This document shows, one piece after another, positions 15,775-24,550 of a stretch of 64,000 bases of DNA. This DNA comes from Streptomyces roseifaciens (GTDB taxonomy: Bacteria > Actinomycetota > Actinomycetes > Streptomycetales > Streptomycetaceae). How positions within the stretch are numbered: the first letter of the stretch is position 1; the number at the start of each line of letters is the position of its first letter. The notes under the pieces are model-generated. The model did not search any database and was not told the origin of the DNA. It was given only the letters and a program-made list of their open reading frames with translations. The stretch is from NCBI RefSeq assembly GCF_001445655.1, contig NZ_LNBE01000004.1, forward strand, positions 1,736,001-1,800,000, written 5' to 3'. The position numbers and the translations under genes are program-made.

Positions 15775-16896
15775 TCAGATGATCGGGCGATCCATCACGG
15801 AGCGGAGCGCGGGGACGAGCTCCAGCGCGACACCGCCGTGGGTGCGCTGGATGTGTGCGAGGGAAGGGCTGCTGTTGCCCTCGATGACCACGGGTCCGCT
15901 GGGCGTGAGTGCGATGTCCCAGCCGATGAAGGGCACCTGCGGGAACAGACGGGCACAACGCTCGGCCAGCTCTCGGACCTCCGTCATGCGGGAGATCCGG
16001 TGGTCGGCGAACGGCACCGAACTGACTCCGTGGCGGGTGTGGGCGTTCAGGTACCGGTCATAGCCGTGGCGGTCGAGTCGCCCGTCGGGGTGGACTCGGA
16101 TCTGCATGCCGCCGACGGCCGAGTTGTCTGTCCTGCTGTCGATGCCGCCGAGCTTCAACATCACGTACCGGACCTCGGCGGCGCCGTCACGAAGCAGGGT
16201 GATCACGCGGAACGTGTTGAGGGCGTACGGGTTCAACACGTCCAGGTCGGGATGCTGTGGCACGTGCTGCTCCACGAGCCACGTACCCCACCGCTCCGCG
16301 TAGGCCGACAGGTCGAAGCCGTCCTCGCCAGGGCACACGATCACGACGCCGGATCCACCGCTGGAGTAGCGGGAGGGCTTGACCACCACGCGCCCGAAGC
16401 CGGAAGCGCGATCGAGGACGTCCGGCAGCGACACCGCCTCACCGTCGGACGTCACACCGACGCGGTGGTCGCCGCTCGCGATCAGTGTGGGCTGCGGGAT
16501 GGCGGCCGCGGAGAGGATCTTCTTGCAGGACGCCTTGTCGTCCAGGTCGATCGTGTCCCGGTTCACGCGGGGAAGGAGCCGGTGGAACAGGGCCGTCTCC
16601 GGCAGGTACGAGCAGGCTCGTTCGGCGGACACCTCGCGCCGGTATCCGCCGTAGCGGAAGTAGTGGAAGGGCAGGCACTGCCACCGCTTGGTGACCTTCA
16701 CCAGATCCCCCGCGATCCGGGCCATGCTCTTCCGGTCCTCATCGCGCAGCATCACGGGAAGGTGCTCGCTCCGCAGCTGCCGCACCTGGTAGGGGAGGAA
16801 CCGCAATCCGGATACGCGGGGAAGAACCCGAGTGCGGAACCACTCCTCCGTCACGGCCTGGCGGTGGTTGAACCCGCGGTTCGCGGTACGTCTCAT
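15775..16896 (-). CDS. ATP-grasp ligase, sugar-transfer-associated type
   Basis: 373 residues. The ATP-grasp fold is clear: a lysine-bearing strand GRVVVKPSRYSSGGSGVVIV, the linker WLVEQHVPQHP, LNPYALNTFRVITLL, and the metal-binding end GWDIALTPSGPVVIEGNSSP (Glu and Asn). The N-terminal 110 residues are helical and basic. The layout fits the family often annotated as sugar-transfer-associated ATP-grasp and related glutamate ligases, which join a carboxylate to an amine through an acyl phosphate. It is the first enzyme gene of the operon, 17 bp after a tiny membrane-peptide gene. It may build an amide using an amino acid. Substrates cannot be read from sequence. Confidence 0.85.
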   Translation of the reverse strand: MRRTANRGFNHRQAVTEEWFRTRVLPRVSGLRFLPYQVRQLRSEHLPVMLRDEDRKSMARIAGDLVKVTKRWQCLPFHYFRYGGYRREVSAERACSYLPETALFHRLLPRVNRDTIDLDDKASCKKILSAAAIPQPTLIASGDHRVGVTSDGEAVSLPDVLDRASGFGRVVVKPSRYSSGGSGVVIVCPGEDGFDLSAYAERWGTWLVEQHVPQHPDLDVLNPYALNTFRVITLLRDGAAEVRYVMLKLGGIDSRTDNSAVGGMQIRVHPDGRLDRHGYDRYLNAHTRHGVSSVPFADHRISRMTEVRELAERCARLFPQVPFIGWDIALTPSGPVVIEGNSSPSLAHIQRTHGGVALELVPALRSVMDRPII

Positions 16897-16913
16897 GGTG
16901 CTCCTCCCATTTC

Positions 16914-17003
16914 TCAGTAGTCCGGGCTTCCGGCGATGGCCAACGTGACGACGAGCGCGGTAACAGCGATTACGTAGGCCAGGACAGCGAGGCGCTGTCT
17001 CAT
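16914..17003 (-). CDS. Tiny hydrophobic peptide, 29 aa
   Basis: ATG overlaps the stop of the 67-aa gene (ATGA). The peptide MRQRLAVLAYVIAVTALVVT plus LAIAGSPDY is one transmembrane helix with a basic N-terminus. It ends 17 bp before the ATP-grasp gene. Its coupling on the 5' side supports translation. Role unknown: a membrane anchor, a leader or a precursor are all possible. Confidence 0.5.
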   Translation of the reverse strand: MRQRLAVLAYVIAVTALVVTLAIAGSPDY

Positions 17004-17203
17004 CGGGCGGGCCCGATGTTGTCGGCGGCGGTCGACCAGCCGATGCCGTTCGCGGGCTGGATGTAGGCGATGCGGATGAGCCGGCCGCCGTGCCTCTCGT
17101 GGACGACTTCCGTTAGTTCCCCTTCGCCCCGGCTCGCGATGTCGCGGACCAGGTGGTGAAGGAGGGGGTGGTCCTCCCGGCCTTCGGAGTCGACCGGATT
17201 CAC
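17000..17203 (-). CDS. Small hypothetical protein, 67 aa
   Basis: Starts at a GTG in a GTGA overlap with the upstream 54-aa gene. The sequence LLHHLVRDIASRGEGELTEV followed by VHERHGGRLIRIAYIQPANG is charged and has no Cys. I recognise it only as a recurrent small Streptomyces protein found near regulator genes. Coupled on both sides, it belongs to the leader set of the ATP-grasp/CysRS operon. No function assigned. Confidence 0.6.
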   Translation of the reverse strand: MNPVDSEGREDHPLLHHLVRDIASRGEGELTEVVHERHGGRLIRIAYIQPANGIGWSTAADNIGPAR

Positions 17204-17364
17204 CGCTCGGACTCCTCACCGTCGCTCGCTCCGCGACGGAGGAATCTCGCCCAGCCGGATTCGGCGCGGGCACGGAGGACCGGGCTCGGACCGGTCGGCC
17301 GCTCGGGAACGGTGTGCTGGCGTCCGCTGGCGCCGGGCGCGCGTACGGGCAGAGGCTGGCTCAT
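17200..17364 (-). CDS. Small hypothetical protein, 54 aa
   Basis: ATG at 17364 follows GAGGAGATCGTG-type Shine-Dalgarno sequence; the longer frame upstream crosses the promoter region and is not used. Sequence begins MSQPLPVRAPGASGRQHTVP and ends GASDGEESER, basic then acidic. It is the first gene of the minus-strand operon, divergent from the XRE/TPR regulator at 17620. No recognised family; it could be a precursor-type peptide for the ATP-grasp enzyme, but nothing in the sequence shows this. Confidence 0.55.
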   Translation of the reverse strand: MSQPLPVRAPGASGRQHTVPERPTGPSPVLRARAESGWARFLRRGASDGEESER

Positions 17365-17538
17365 CACGATCTCCTCGGAGGTGGTGCAGCCCGTCACCCA
17401 CGTGAGGGGCACCGATGACGGGCTGCGGTCCTGGGAGCCGTCCGGAGCGGGGCGGGGGAGCCGGTTGCCCGGGTGCTGAGCTCCGAACGGCGTGGGGCCC
17501 AGTGAACGGCCGTGGACCACGGGCCCGGAACGTTTCCC

Positions 17539-17566
17539 GGGGGTTTCTCCAACGAGAGAAACCCCC
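17539..17566. promoter_or_regulatory. Inverted repeat in divergent promoter region
   Basis: GGGGGTTTCTC, a 6-nt spacer, then GAGAAACCCCC: a perfect 11-bp dyad between the small-ORF/ATP-grasp operon and the XRE regulator gene. Its position suggests an operator for the regulator; a short hairpin cannot be excluded. Confidence 0.55.
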
Positions 17567-17619
17567 GTTCCTCACACGGGGAGTAACCTCCTGGCTACCG
17601 ACCTGAGGGGAGAGGTGGG

Positions 17620-18972
17620 ATGTCTGACCCGATGGCTCTGCACCCGCTGACCTACGTGCGAGAAGGCAAGGGCTGGGGCAAGGCCGAGTTAGCCCGGCTC
17701 ATGTGCGAACGCGGGGGCGAGCTGGGCGTACTGCTGGCCACCAACCGGACGACGGTCTGGAAGTGGGAGCAGGGGCAGGAACCCGACGCGGACGCGCAGT
17801 TGGTGCTCGCCCACCTGCTGGGCGTTCCCGAGGACCACGTACGCTCGGCGGCCTGGCCCCGATGGCTACCGGCTTGGGAGTCAACGGCCTTGGTGGCCCC
17901 ATGGACTCCGGCCGGTACCGTGAAGGTATTTGCCGATCTGGTCAGGAGCGGCCACATGGATCGCCGGGGGTTCCTCTCCATCACCGGTGCCGCGCTGACG
18001 GGTGTCGCGGCCAACTGGGCAGCCGCACCGGAGGCGTTCGCCTCGGCATTCGACGGCGACCGCGTCACCGACGCGATGGTGACCACCATCGAAGCGCGCG
18101 TGGACACCCTCCGCACGCTCGACGACCAGATGGGCGGCGCTCGCCTCCTGGACCAGGCCACCAGCGACCTCGCCCTGATCACCGGCCTCCTCGACCACGG
18201 GCGCTACACCGACGCCGTCGAACACCGTCTGTACGCCACGGCGGCCCGGGTGTCGTACCTCGCGGGATGGATGGCCTACGACAAGGGTCTTCGCTCCCTC
18301 GGCCAGCGCTACTACGTCGGCGCCCTCCGCAGCGCACACAGCGCGAAGGACGACGGCTTCGGCGCCTTCATCCTGGCCGAGATGGGCATCCACATCTCCG
18401 ACTCAGGCGACACGGCCGCGCGCGTGAAGCTCATCGACACCGCCATCGACACCGCCATCGGCAACGCCCCGACGGCCCTCCCGCCGGCGGCGGCCTCCTA
18501 CCTCTACCTCCATCAAGCCGAAGCCCTGTCCCGAGACACCCAGCACGAGGCGGCCGGCAAGTCGCTCAACCGGGCCTACGACCTGTGGGGCGCCCACCCC
18601 GAAGGCGACCGCCCCGACTGGCTGGGCTGGTACGGGGAAGCACAGCTCAAGTCCACCGAGGGCAAGATCATGCTCCGCTCCGGCTTCCCCGAGCGCGCCA
18701 CCAGCGCCCTCGCGATCGCGGTGGACCAAGCGGTCCCGCGCGACCGTGCCGTACGCTCCGGCCGCCTGGCGACGGCCCGCCTGGCTGCCCGGGACCTGGA
18801 CGGGGCCTTGGACGCCGCCAATCTCGGCCTGGAGCTGCTGGAGAACCGCGTCCGCTCCGACCGGGCATACGTCCGGCTGACGAAGTTCAGCGACTACCTG
18901 GAGCCGTACGTCGGGGTGCCGTCGGTCCTTGAGTTCCGCGACCGGCTTCAGGCTCTTCCGGCTGTCGCCTGA
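17620..18972 (+). CDS. XRE-family regulator with TPR-like C-terminal domain
   Basis: 450 residues. N-terminal HTH (residues about 10-70) with TTVWKWEQGQEPDADAQLVL, then a linker containing MDRRGFLSITGAALTGVAAN, and a helical repeat region from about 170 to the end with paired-helix periodicity (for example YLYLHQAEALSRDTQHEAAG). This design is common in Streptomyces regulators next to small-ORF/ATP-grasp or biosynthetic operons. It is divergent from the 17364 operon with an 11-bp dyad between. It likely controls that operon in response to a peptide or metabolite; inference. Length is typical. Confidence 0.85.
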   Translation: MSDPMALHPLTYVREGKGWGKAELARLMCERGGELGVLLATNRTTVWKWEQGQEPDADAQLVLAHLLGVPEDHVRSAAWPRWLPAWESTALVAPWTPAGTVKVFADLVRSGHMDRRGFLSITGAALTGVAANWAAAPEAFASAFDGDRVTDAMVTTIEARVDTLRTLDDQMGGARLLDQATSDLALITGLLDHGRYTDAVEHRLYATAARVSYLAGWMAYDKGLRSLGQRYYVGALRSAHSAKDDGFGAFILAEMGIHISDSGDTAARVKLIDTAIDTAIGNAPTALPPAAASYLYLHQAEALSRDTQHEAAGKSLNRAYDLWGAHPEGDRPDWLGWYGEAQLKSTEGKIMLRSGFPERATSALAIAVDQAVPRDRAVRSGRLATARLAARDLDGALDAANLGLELLENRVRSDRAYVRLTKFSDYLEPYVGVPSVLEFRDRLQALPAVA

Positions 18973-19022
18973 CAGCGCTCCCGTGGCGCCCCCGGCGTCG
19001 GCGCAACAGCCGCTCTGTCCGG

Positions 19023-19541
19023 TCAGCGCCGTCGGGTTGAGTCGCTTGCTGTCTTGACTGCCGGCTGGGCGGCGGGTGCCGCAGGCGGTGTGCGCCTGTC
19101 GCCGCGGGTAGGCGGCTTGTGCGGAGCCTCGGGTGCGGCGGGCAGGTGGGCGCTGCGGCGTAGGCGCCAGACGAGGACATCGCTGATCGAGGTGGCGGTG
19201 TCGAGCTCGCGCCGTTGGGTGGCTTCGGCGAGCAAGGCGGCCGGGTCGTGTCCGGCCTTCTGTACGTCGGTGAGGGTGGCGGCCAGGGCGGGCCAGCCGG
19301 GCTCGGCCAGGATCCGTTCGGCCAGCTCCGGCAGCGCCTGGCGGACGAATGCAGCCTGTCGTTGCTGAACATGCAGGGCCATGCGCTGGCCTCGCTGCCG
19401 GAGGGCGCCCATGGGCTGGGTGGCGGCTGCCTGGTAGGCGGCGCGGAGATGTTCAGCGGCTTGCCTTGCGGCTGCCGCTTGTTGGGCGTGGTGCTTCTTG
19501 GCGTGCCAGTTCGCCGCGGTGATGGCGAGGAAGAACACCAT
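19023..19541 (-). pseudogene. C-terminal fragment of a relaxase/mobilisation protein
   Basis: 172 residues of an Ala/Arg-rich coiled-coil sequence: AAEHLRAAYQAAATQPMGAL, LPELAERILAEPGWPALAAT and ELDTATSISDVLVWRLRR, followed by a Pro-rich tail. This is how the C-termini of Streptomyces element mobilisation proteins read. No nuclease or HUH motif is present, so only the tail survives. Its 5' end runs into the truncated integrase gene on the opposite strand, with the join at about 19515-19530. It therefore marks a deletion that removed the relaxase catalytic part and the integrase N-terminus together. Family call is moderate. Confidence 0.5.
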
Positions 19542-21018
19542 CGACGGCTACCGCGTCGCGGTGAACCACCACCTCATCCCCGGCCTCGGCGCCCACCGCC
19601 TGGAGAAGCTCCAACCCGAGCACCTGGAGCGCTTCTACAAGAAGATGCAGGACTCGGGCAGCGCCGCCGGCACCGCCCACCAAGTCCACCGCACCGTCCG
19701 CACGGCCCTCAACGAGGCGGTCCGCCGCGCCCACCTCACCGTCAATCCGGCCACGATCGCCAAGGCCCCGCGCCTGGAAGAGGAAGAGGTCGAGCCGTAC
19801 ACGGTCGAGGAGGTCCAGCGCCTACTCGCCGAGGCCGCCAAGCACCGCAACGCTGCCCGCTGGGTCATCGCCCTGGCGCTCGGCCTTCGCCAGGGCGAGG
19901 TCCTGGGCATGCAGTGGCACGACGTGGACTTCGAGCTCGGCGTGATCCGCGTACGGCGTGGCCGGCTACGGCCCCGCTACAAGCACGGTTGCGGTGATCG
20001 CTGCGGTCGCAAGCCCGGCTTTTGCCCCCAGAAGATCAACACCCGGCGAGAGACCAAGAGCGCGAAGTCCCGCGCCGGTCAGAGGCCCATCGGCGCTCCG
20101 GACGAGCTGATGGAACTCCTCCGCCGCCACAAGGAGGCGCAGGCCCGTGAGCGAGCCCTCGCCCGCGACCTGTGGACCGAGAAGGGCTACGTCTTCACCT
20201 CGCCGGTCGGCGAGCCCTTGAACCCCAACACCGACTACCACAAGTGGAAGGAGCTACTGAAGGCTGCCGAGGTCCGAGACGGCCGCCTCCACGACGCCCG
20301 CCACACCGCGGCCACCGTCCTGCTGATCCTCGGCGTCCCGGACGCGGTCGTCGACGCCATCATGGGCTGGGAGCCAGGCAAGTCCGCGCGGATGCGGCGT
20401 CGCTACCAGCACCTCACCAGCCGGGTCCTGAAGGACACCGCGGACAAGATCGGCGGGCTCCTCTGGGGCAATGACTCGGCCCAGGCGGTCGGAGGCTCTT
20501 TGTCTGGCGCCAGCCAGAGCCCTGTCCCCGCTGAGCTGATGGTCCACGTCGCCCGCCTCGGCGAGCGGCGCGTGCCCTTCCTCCGGCGGGAGCATGCTGC
20601 CGAGGTCGTCGCCCAGTGGAGCGAGGACTGGCCGGACCGAACGGCCGAGGTCGAGGAGTGGGATCGTGGGCGCTGGGAGCGCAACGGCCCCGGTGGCGTA
20701 CGGGCGGTCCGTGATCGGATGCCTGAGCGGACCGTGGTCTTCCACGCCCGTGCGCTGTTCCTCCCCAGCGGAGAGCGCGATTCGACAGCACTCCCCGAAC
20801 AGTGGTCAGTGCCAGCCTGGGAGTTCGAAACCGATGCCTACACCAGCCGCTCGTCGGTCTGGCGCACGGCACGGCTCCCCGGTGCGGGCCAGGAGGTCGA
20901 GGCCAACGCGCGCGGTACGGACAAGGCGGCCGTGGAGACTGCCTTTGCCGAGGCATGTGCACAAGCTGTGGATCGCGCGCAGTGCCCCGGGAAGTACGGC
21001 GACACGGACGACTGGTGA
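19498..21018 (+). CDS. Tyrosine integrase, N-terminally truncated, with C-terminal extension
   Basis: The open frame gives 506 residues from a TTG without a good ribosome-binding site. Residues 12-320 are the core-binding and catalytic domains: Arg131 in LGLRQGE, HDARHT at 265-270, Trp291 in GWEPGKS, and nucleophile Tyr303 in RRRYQHLT. The usual first 80-100 residues (arm-binding domain) are missing; the coding sequence before KNTIDGYRVAV is antisense relaxase. A Cys-rich insert KHGCGDRCGRKPGFCPQK lies at 162-179. After the catalytic domain, about 170 further residues (PVPAELMVHVARLGERRVPF onward) form an extra domain I do not recognise. Without arm binding it probably cannot excise the element. 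Confidence 0.75.
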   Translation: MACQFAAVMARKNTIDGYRVAVNHHLIPGLGAHRLEKLQPEHLERFYKKMQDSGSAAGTAHQVHRTVRTALNEAVRRAHLTVNPATIAKAPRLEEEEVEPYTVEEVQRLLAEAAKHRNAARWVIALALGLRQGEVLGMQWHDVDFELGVIRVRRGRLRPRYKHGCGDRCGRKPGFCPQKINTRRETKSAKSRAGQRPIGAPDELMELLRRHKEAQARERALARDLWTEKGYVFTSPVGEPLNPNTDYHKWKELLKAAEVRDGRLHDARHTAATVLLILGVPDAVVDAIMGWEPGKSARMRRRYQHLTSRVLKDTADKIGGLLWGNDSAQAVGGSLSGASQSPVPAELMVHVARLGERRVPFLRREHAAEVVAQWSEDWPDRTAEVEEWDRGRWERNGPGGVRAVRDRMPERTVVFHARALFLPSGERDSTALPEQWSVPAWEFETDAYTSRSSVWRTARLPGAGQEVEANARGTDKAAVETAFAEACAQAVDRAQCPGKYGDTDDW

Positions 21019-21021
21019 CCC

Positions 21022-21061
21022 ATCCCTGGTCCGGGCCGATCTGACGGCCTGGACCAGGGAT
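21022..21061. terminator. Bidirectional hairpin between convergent genes
   Basis: ATCCCTGGTCC and GGACCAGGGAT pair across an 18-nt internal GC segment, between the integrase stop and the stop of the restriction-modification gene. Confidence 0.65.
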
Positions 21062-21068
21062 CGGCCCG

Positions 21069-24000
21069 TCACTCCAGGAGCAGACGGACCAACTGGTCGA
21101 GCTCTTCCGCCTCCGGGGAATCGGCAAGAACGGAGCGGACGACCTGGCGAAGCTTCACGTAGCCCTTGGACTCGTCGAGGACCAGCTCCGCGATGTGTTC
21201 GGCCTGTGCTGCGCCGAGGGCCACCAGGCGGTTGTGCGTCGCGCTGAGTGGGTCGAACTCTGGGATGGGGAGCTGCCATACAGCCTTGTCGATGTGACGC
21301 TCGTCCTTGCCGTAGGACATGAGCGGACGGACAACCTCAGTCAGGGCAGGGGTATTGAGGATGGCGCACAGGTACATGCCCTCCTCGCGACTGGCGACCG
21401 TGCCCCAGTACAGAACGTGGTCGATGACCGCATTCGGGTCCTCCACCAGCGCTGCGGAGACGTGCATGCCTGACTTGCCGTAGACGACGCGCAAGGGGGT
21501 GGCGGGAAGCTGCATTGACATGCCCCGGTGAAATGCAAGGCGTTCAATTAGGGTCAGCCGCTCACTGCTGCGGTGAGCCATCCACTGCTCTTCCGCGGCA
21601 CGCCACCAGTTCGCCAGATCCGGGTACAGGTCCAGACGAGGGTGCTCACCGTGGAGGAGGGTTTTGGCTCCCTCGATAGGCAGTACGGCCTTCCTCGGAG
21701 GCAGCAGCCGGTATGGAAGGACGCTCTCTCCCAGGAGGACGGGGCGAACGAATTCGGTCTCCACGACCCCTTCCTGATCAGGAAGGTCCTTCCACGGCTT
21801 CTTTTCGGTACTGCTGCGCTCCGACCGGACCGCGACGCGGCCACCGCCAAGACCCAGTGGGCCAGCCTGCTGCGTTTCCACGAAATAGAGCACACGCGGC
21901 ACAATCGTGGCGCCCTGCCAGAATCGATCCTTGTACGGCGAGGAGATCAGCCCCTCGCGTACGTACTGGACTTCCGCAGGCTCTCGGGTGATCCACTTCT
22001 CGGCGACCTCCCAGGTCACCCCTGCCCCGGGGAGCTTCCCCGTCCAGCGCTCGGTGTTCTTGGGCAGCGGGATGGGGTCGTTGTCGATGGCTTCGGCGCC
22101 GATGCCCACCTTCATACGAGTCCCGAAGATGACTGCACTCCCCCGCGGGAAGAAGTGGGGGCGCAGCCGACGCAGGTCCCACGAACCAGAGAACGCGACC
22201 TTTACAGAACCGTTTGGATCTGGGTAGTCGCCGGCTCGGAACCCCGTCCAGTACGGGCGATCCAGGACGGGATTCGGCACCACGAACGCGAATTTGCCGC
22301 CCTCAGCTAGGTACTGCTGCATGGCGCGGGCGATGAACAGGCCTGAGAGGTCCTGGTGCGTTGCCACTTCGTCACCCCGCCACAGGCCGCGCGACTGAGA
22401 CATCGCCTTGAAGCGGTCCTGCATCTCGCTGGGCATGTGGCGGTAGGACAGCCACGGCGGGTTTCCGATGAGTACGTCGACTCGGTTCTCCACTCGCGCG
22501 AGCCACATCGGGCGTGCGAGGTTGCGCACGTAGTACGACCAGATGTGGTTACGGCCCTCGTCGACTAGCTGGCAGAGCAGCTTGAAGTTCGCGGTGAGCT
22601 CGTCCTGGTCGTCCTTCGAGGAGATGGCCAGTCGGTTGAAGAGGGTGGCCAAGGAGGGTGTACTTCCCGGGGTACGGCGCACTGCCTTGTCAGCCAGCTC
22701 GTTGACGATGGTGTCGAACCGGCCGGCGTCTTTGAGGAGGTCCTCAGAGAAGCGGAGCTCATTCTCGAACAGCTGGCCGCCAGTGCCCGTGCGGATCACT
22801 AGGTGACCGTGGTCCAGCAGGTCTGTGCGCTGCTCCCACTGGACACTGTCGCCGAGATAGACGGGAACCCTTATTGGGCCCCGCTTGTCCGACATCAGCC
22901 TATCGCGACCGATGGCCAGCAAGTACGTCACGCGGGCGAGGGCAACAGCGACAGGGTGAAGGTCGATGCCCGCCACGTGATCTGTGATGTCGATCAGCGT
23001 CTCGCGGAGGGGCCGGCCCGCGGCCTCGGCTGCTTCCAGGTATCGGCGTGCGGAATGGAACAGGAACGTGCCAGATCCACACGAGGGATCCAGGACCCGC
23101 TGGTTCAGCGGGTCCGTCACTGTGTCGGCGACAACCTTCTCGGCGAGCCAGTCCGGGGTGTAGTACTCGCCCTGCTGCTTCCGTGTCTCCGCAGAGATAA
23201 CCGATTCGTACAACACCTTAAGGACGTCGTGCTCGACCTTTCCCCAGTCGAAGCGGGTGAGTCGGCGGGCAACCGTGCGCACGAACCCCTCGCCACCCGG
23301 TACCTCCATGACCCAACCGAAGAAGTCGGACTCGACGACCCCGTAGATCTGTGCCTGCTCGAAGCGCTGTCCCAGCATGAGTGTGGCGGGCTGGATGTCG
23401 GTGACGTCGATGCCCAGCACGAGGTGCGCAATGATCTCGGCGCTGTTCACGAGCAGCGTGTGCTCGATAAAGAGATCATCGGTGTCCTTGAATTGGGCAC
23501 CCAGCGCACTGTGTAGAAGGCTGGCCCACAGCTCACGCTTGAGCTTCACTGTGGGCAGGTCCTTGTGCTCCGCGTAGAGGGCGGTCAGGGTGGCCCGGTC
23601 GAGCTTGTGCGACACACTCTCTGCGCCCAGACGGCTTTCGACCGCTTCGGGCGTCGGGCGGATTCCCTCTGCCGTGGCGAGCACGCCCTCCAGCCACCTC
23701 AGCAGGTCAGTCGGCGGAGTCTTCTGCTTCACCTCGAAACGGCTGACCAGAACCAGCTCCTCGCCGGACAGGCTGTAGGCGCGCCAGTCGGCCCCGTCTG
23801 TGAGGATGCCGACGTACCGCTGGCCGACCTGTTCCGTACGGGTGCGCACGTATCCGCCGAGCTGCTTCACAGCATCTCGGAGGATCGCGGCGCTCCGCAG
23901 GTCCTTCTTCGTCTCGATCGCCGTGAAGCCGATCTCGACATCTATGCGCCGGCCATCGCCGACCTGGGTCTCCAGGTCGACGCTCAGGTCGTTCTCTTCG

Positions 24001-24128
24001 AGGTTGAGCCCGCCATCGAGCAGCAGCTGGCGGACATCGGCCTGGAGTGTCGCCTCGGAGCGCATCGGCTTGCGGTCGATGAGCCGCGCCAGCACCTTCT
24101 CGAGGTTCGTCTGCGGAGTAGTGGTCAT
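21069..24128 (-). CDS. Type IIG-like restriction-modification enzyme (nuclease + N6-adenine methyltransferase)
   Basis: 1019 residues in one chain. An N-terminal PD-(D/E)xK-type nuclease: GRRIDVEIGF then AIETKKDL (Asp63, Glu72-x-Lys74). A helical linker follows to about 315. The gamma-class N6-adenine methyltransferase has EYYTPDWLAEK (motif X), LDPSCGSGTF at 346-355 (motif I, SAM binding) and IGNPPWLSY at 554-562 (catalytic NPPW). The C-terminal 400 residues hold the target-recognition region. Eco57I-like enzymes of this plan cut DNA beside their site and protect it by methylation, so one gene suffices as phage defence. It lies between the integrase and the tRNA-Ser att site, a common cargo position. 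Single-gene BREX-like PglX is an alternative but the nuclease motif argues against it. Confidence 0.88.
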   Translation of the reverse strand: MTTTPQTNLEKVLARLIDRKPMRSEATLQADVRQLLLDGGLNLEENDLSVDLETQVGDGRRIDVEIGFTAIETKKDLRSAAILRDAVKQLGGYVRTRTEQVGQRYVGILTDGADWRAYSLSGEELVLVSRFEVKQKTPPTDLLRWLEGVLATAEGIRPTPEAVESRLGAESVSHKLDRATLTALYAEHKDLPTVKLKRELWASLLHSALGAQFKDTDDLFIEHTLLVNSAEIIAHLVLGIDVTDIQPATLMLGQRFEQAQIYGVVESDFFGWVMEVPGGEGFVRTVARRLTRFDWGKVEHDVLKVLYESVISAETRKQQGEYYTPDWLAEKVVADTVTDPLNQRVLDPSCGSGTFLFHSARRYLEAAEAAGRPLRETLIDITDHVAGIDLHPVAVALARVTYLLAIGRDRLMSDKRGPIRVPVYLGDSVQWEQRTDLLDHGHLVIRTGTGGQLFENELRFSEDLLKDAGRFDTIVNELADKAVRRTPGSTPSLATLFNRLAISSKDDQDELTANFKLLCQLVDEGRNHIWSYYVRNLARPMWLARVENRVDVLIGNPPWLSYRHMPSEMQDRFKAMSQSRGLWRGDEVATHQDLSGLFIARAMQQYLAEGGKFAFVVPNPVLDRPYWTGFRAGDYPDPNGSVKVAFSGSWDLRRLRPHFFPRGSAVIFGTRMKVGIGAEAIDNDPIPLPKNTERWTGKLPGAGVTWEVAEKWITREPAEVQYVREGLISSPYKDRFWQGATIVPRVLYFVETQQAGPLGLGGGRVAVRSERSSTEKKPWKDLPDQEGVVETEFVRPVLLGESVLPYRLLPPRKAVLPIEGAKTLLHGEHPRLDLYPDLANWWRAAEEQWMAHRSSERLTLIERLAFHRGMSMQLPATPLRVVYGKSGMHVSAALVEDPNAVIDHVLYWGTVASREEGMYLCAILNTPALTEVVRPLMSYGKDERHIDKAVWQLPIPEFDPLSATHNRLVALGAAQAEHIAELVLDESKGYVKLRQVVRSVLADSPEAEELDQLVRLLLE

Positions 24129-24522
24129 GAGATACGGCGAACGCCTAGCGTCGACCAGTCGGAGTAAGCCGACACTTTGCCCCGTCCGGGAGACCGGATG
24201 GGTGTGGCCTGACCTGTGGCGCCCTCCTCCTTCCCTCTGCCGAGACCGCAGACGTCGACGGCGGGACGCGGCGGCGAACCTAGAACACCGTCATTCTGCC
24301 GTAGCCGACCAAAGATGATCAGTGGTTCGACTGGTTGACGGGCAGGGAACAAGCGGACGTACCTCTGTGTCGGGCCTAGCTTCCGTACTCGAGCGTGTCG
24401 CAGCGACGCCACATGCGCCCCTCACGGCTCCGTGGCCCACGGCAGTCTGGCTGGATCTGAAAAGGCTCTTCCCGGAACGGTCCTCCACGCCGCCGCGGAC
24501 AGACCAAGGTCCTTGGCGGCAA
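24129..24522. other. Intergenic at element end, no gene seen
   Basis: About 390 bp upstream of the restriction-modification gene. It must hold that gene's promoter. I find no convincing reading frame, RNA or repeat before the arm motif at 24523. Confidence 0.5.
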
Positions 24523-24542
24523 CTGAGACCAAAACTGAGACC
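24523..24542 (+). other. Paired arm motif beside the intact tRNA-Ser
   Basis: Reads CTGAGACCAAAACTGAGACC, the cleanest copy of the double motif, two CTGAGACC units 12 bp apart. Confidence 0.6.
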
Positions 24543-24550
24543 ACGGAACG

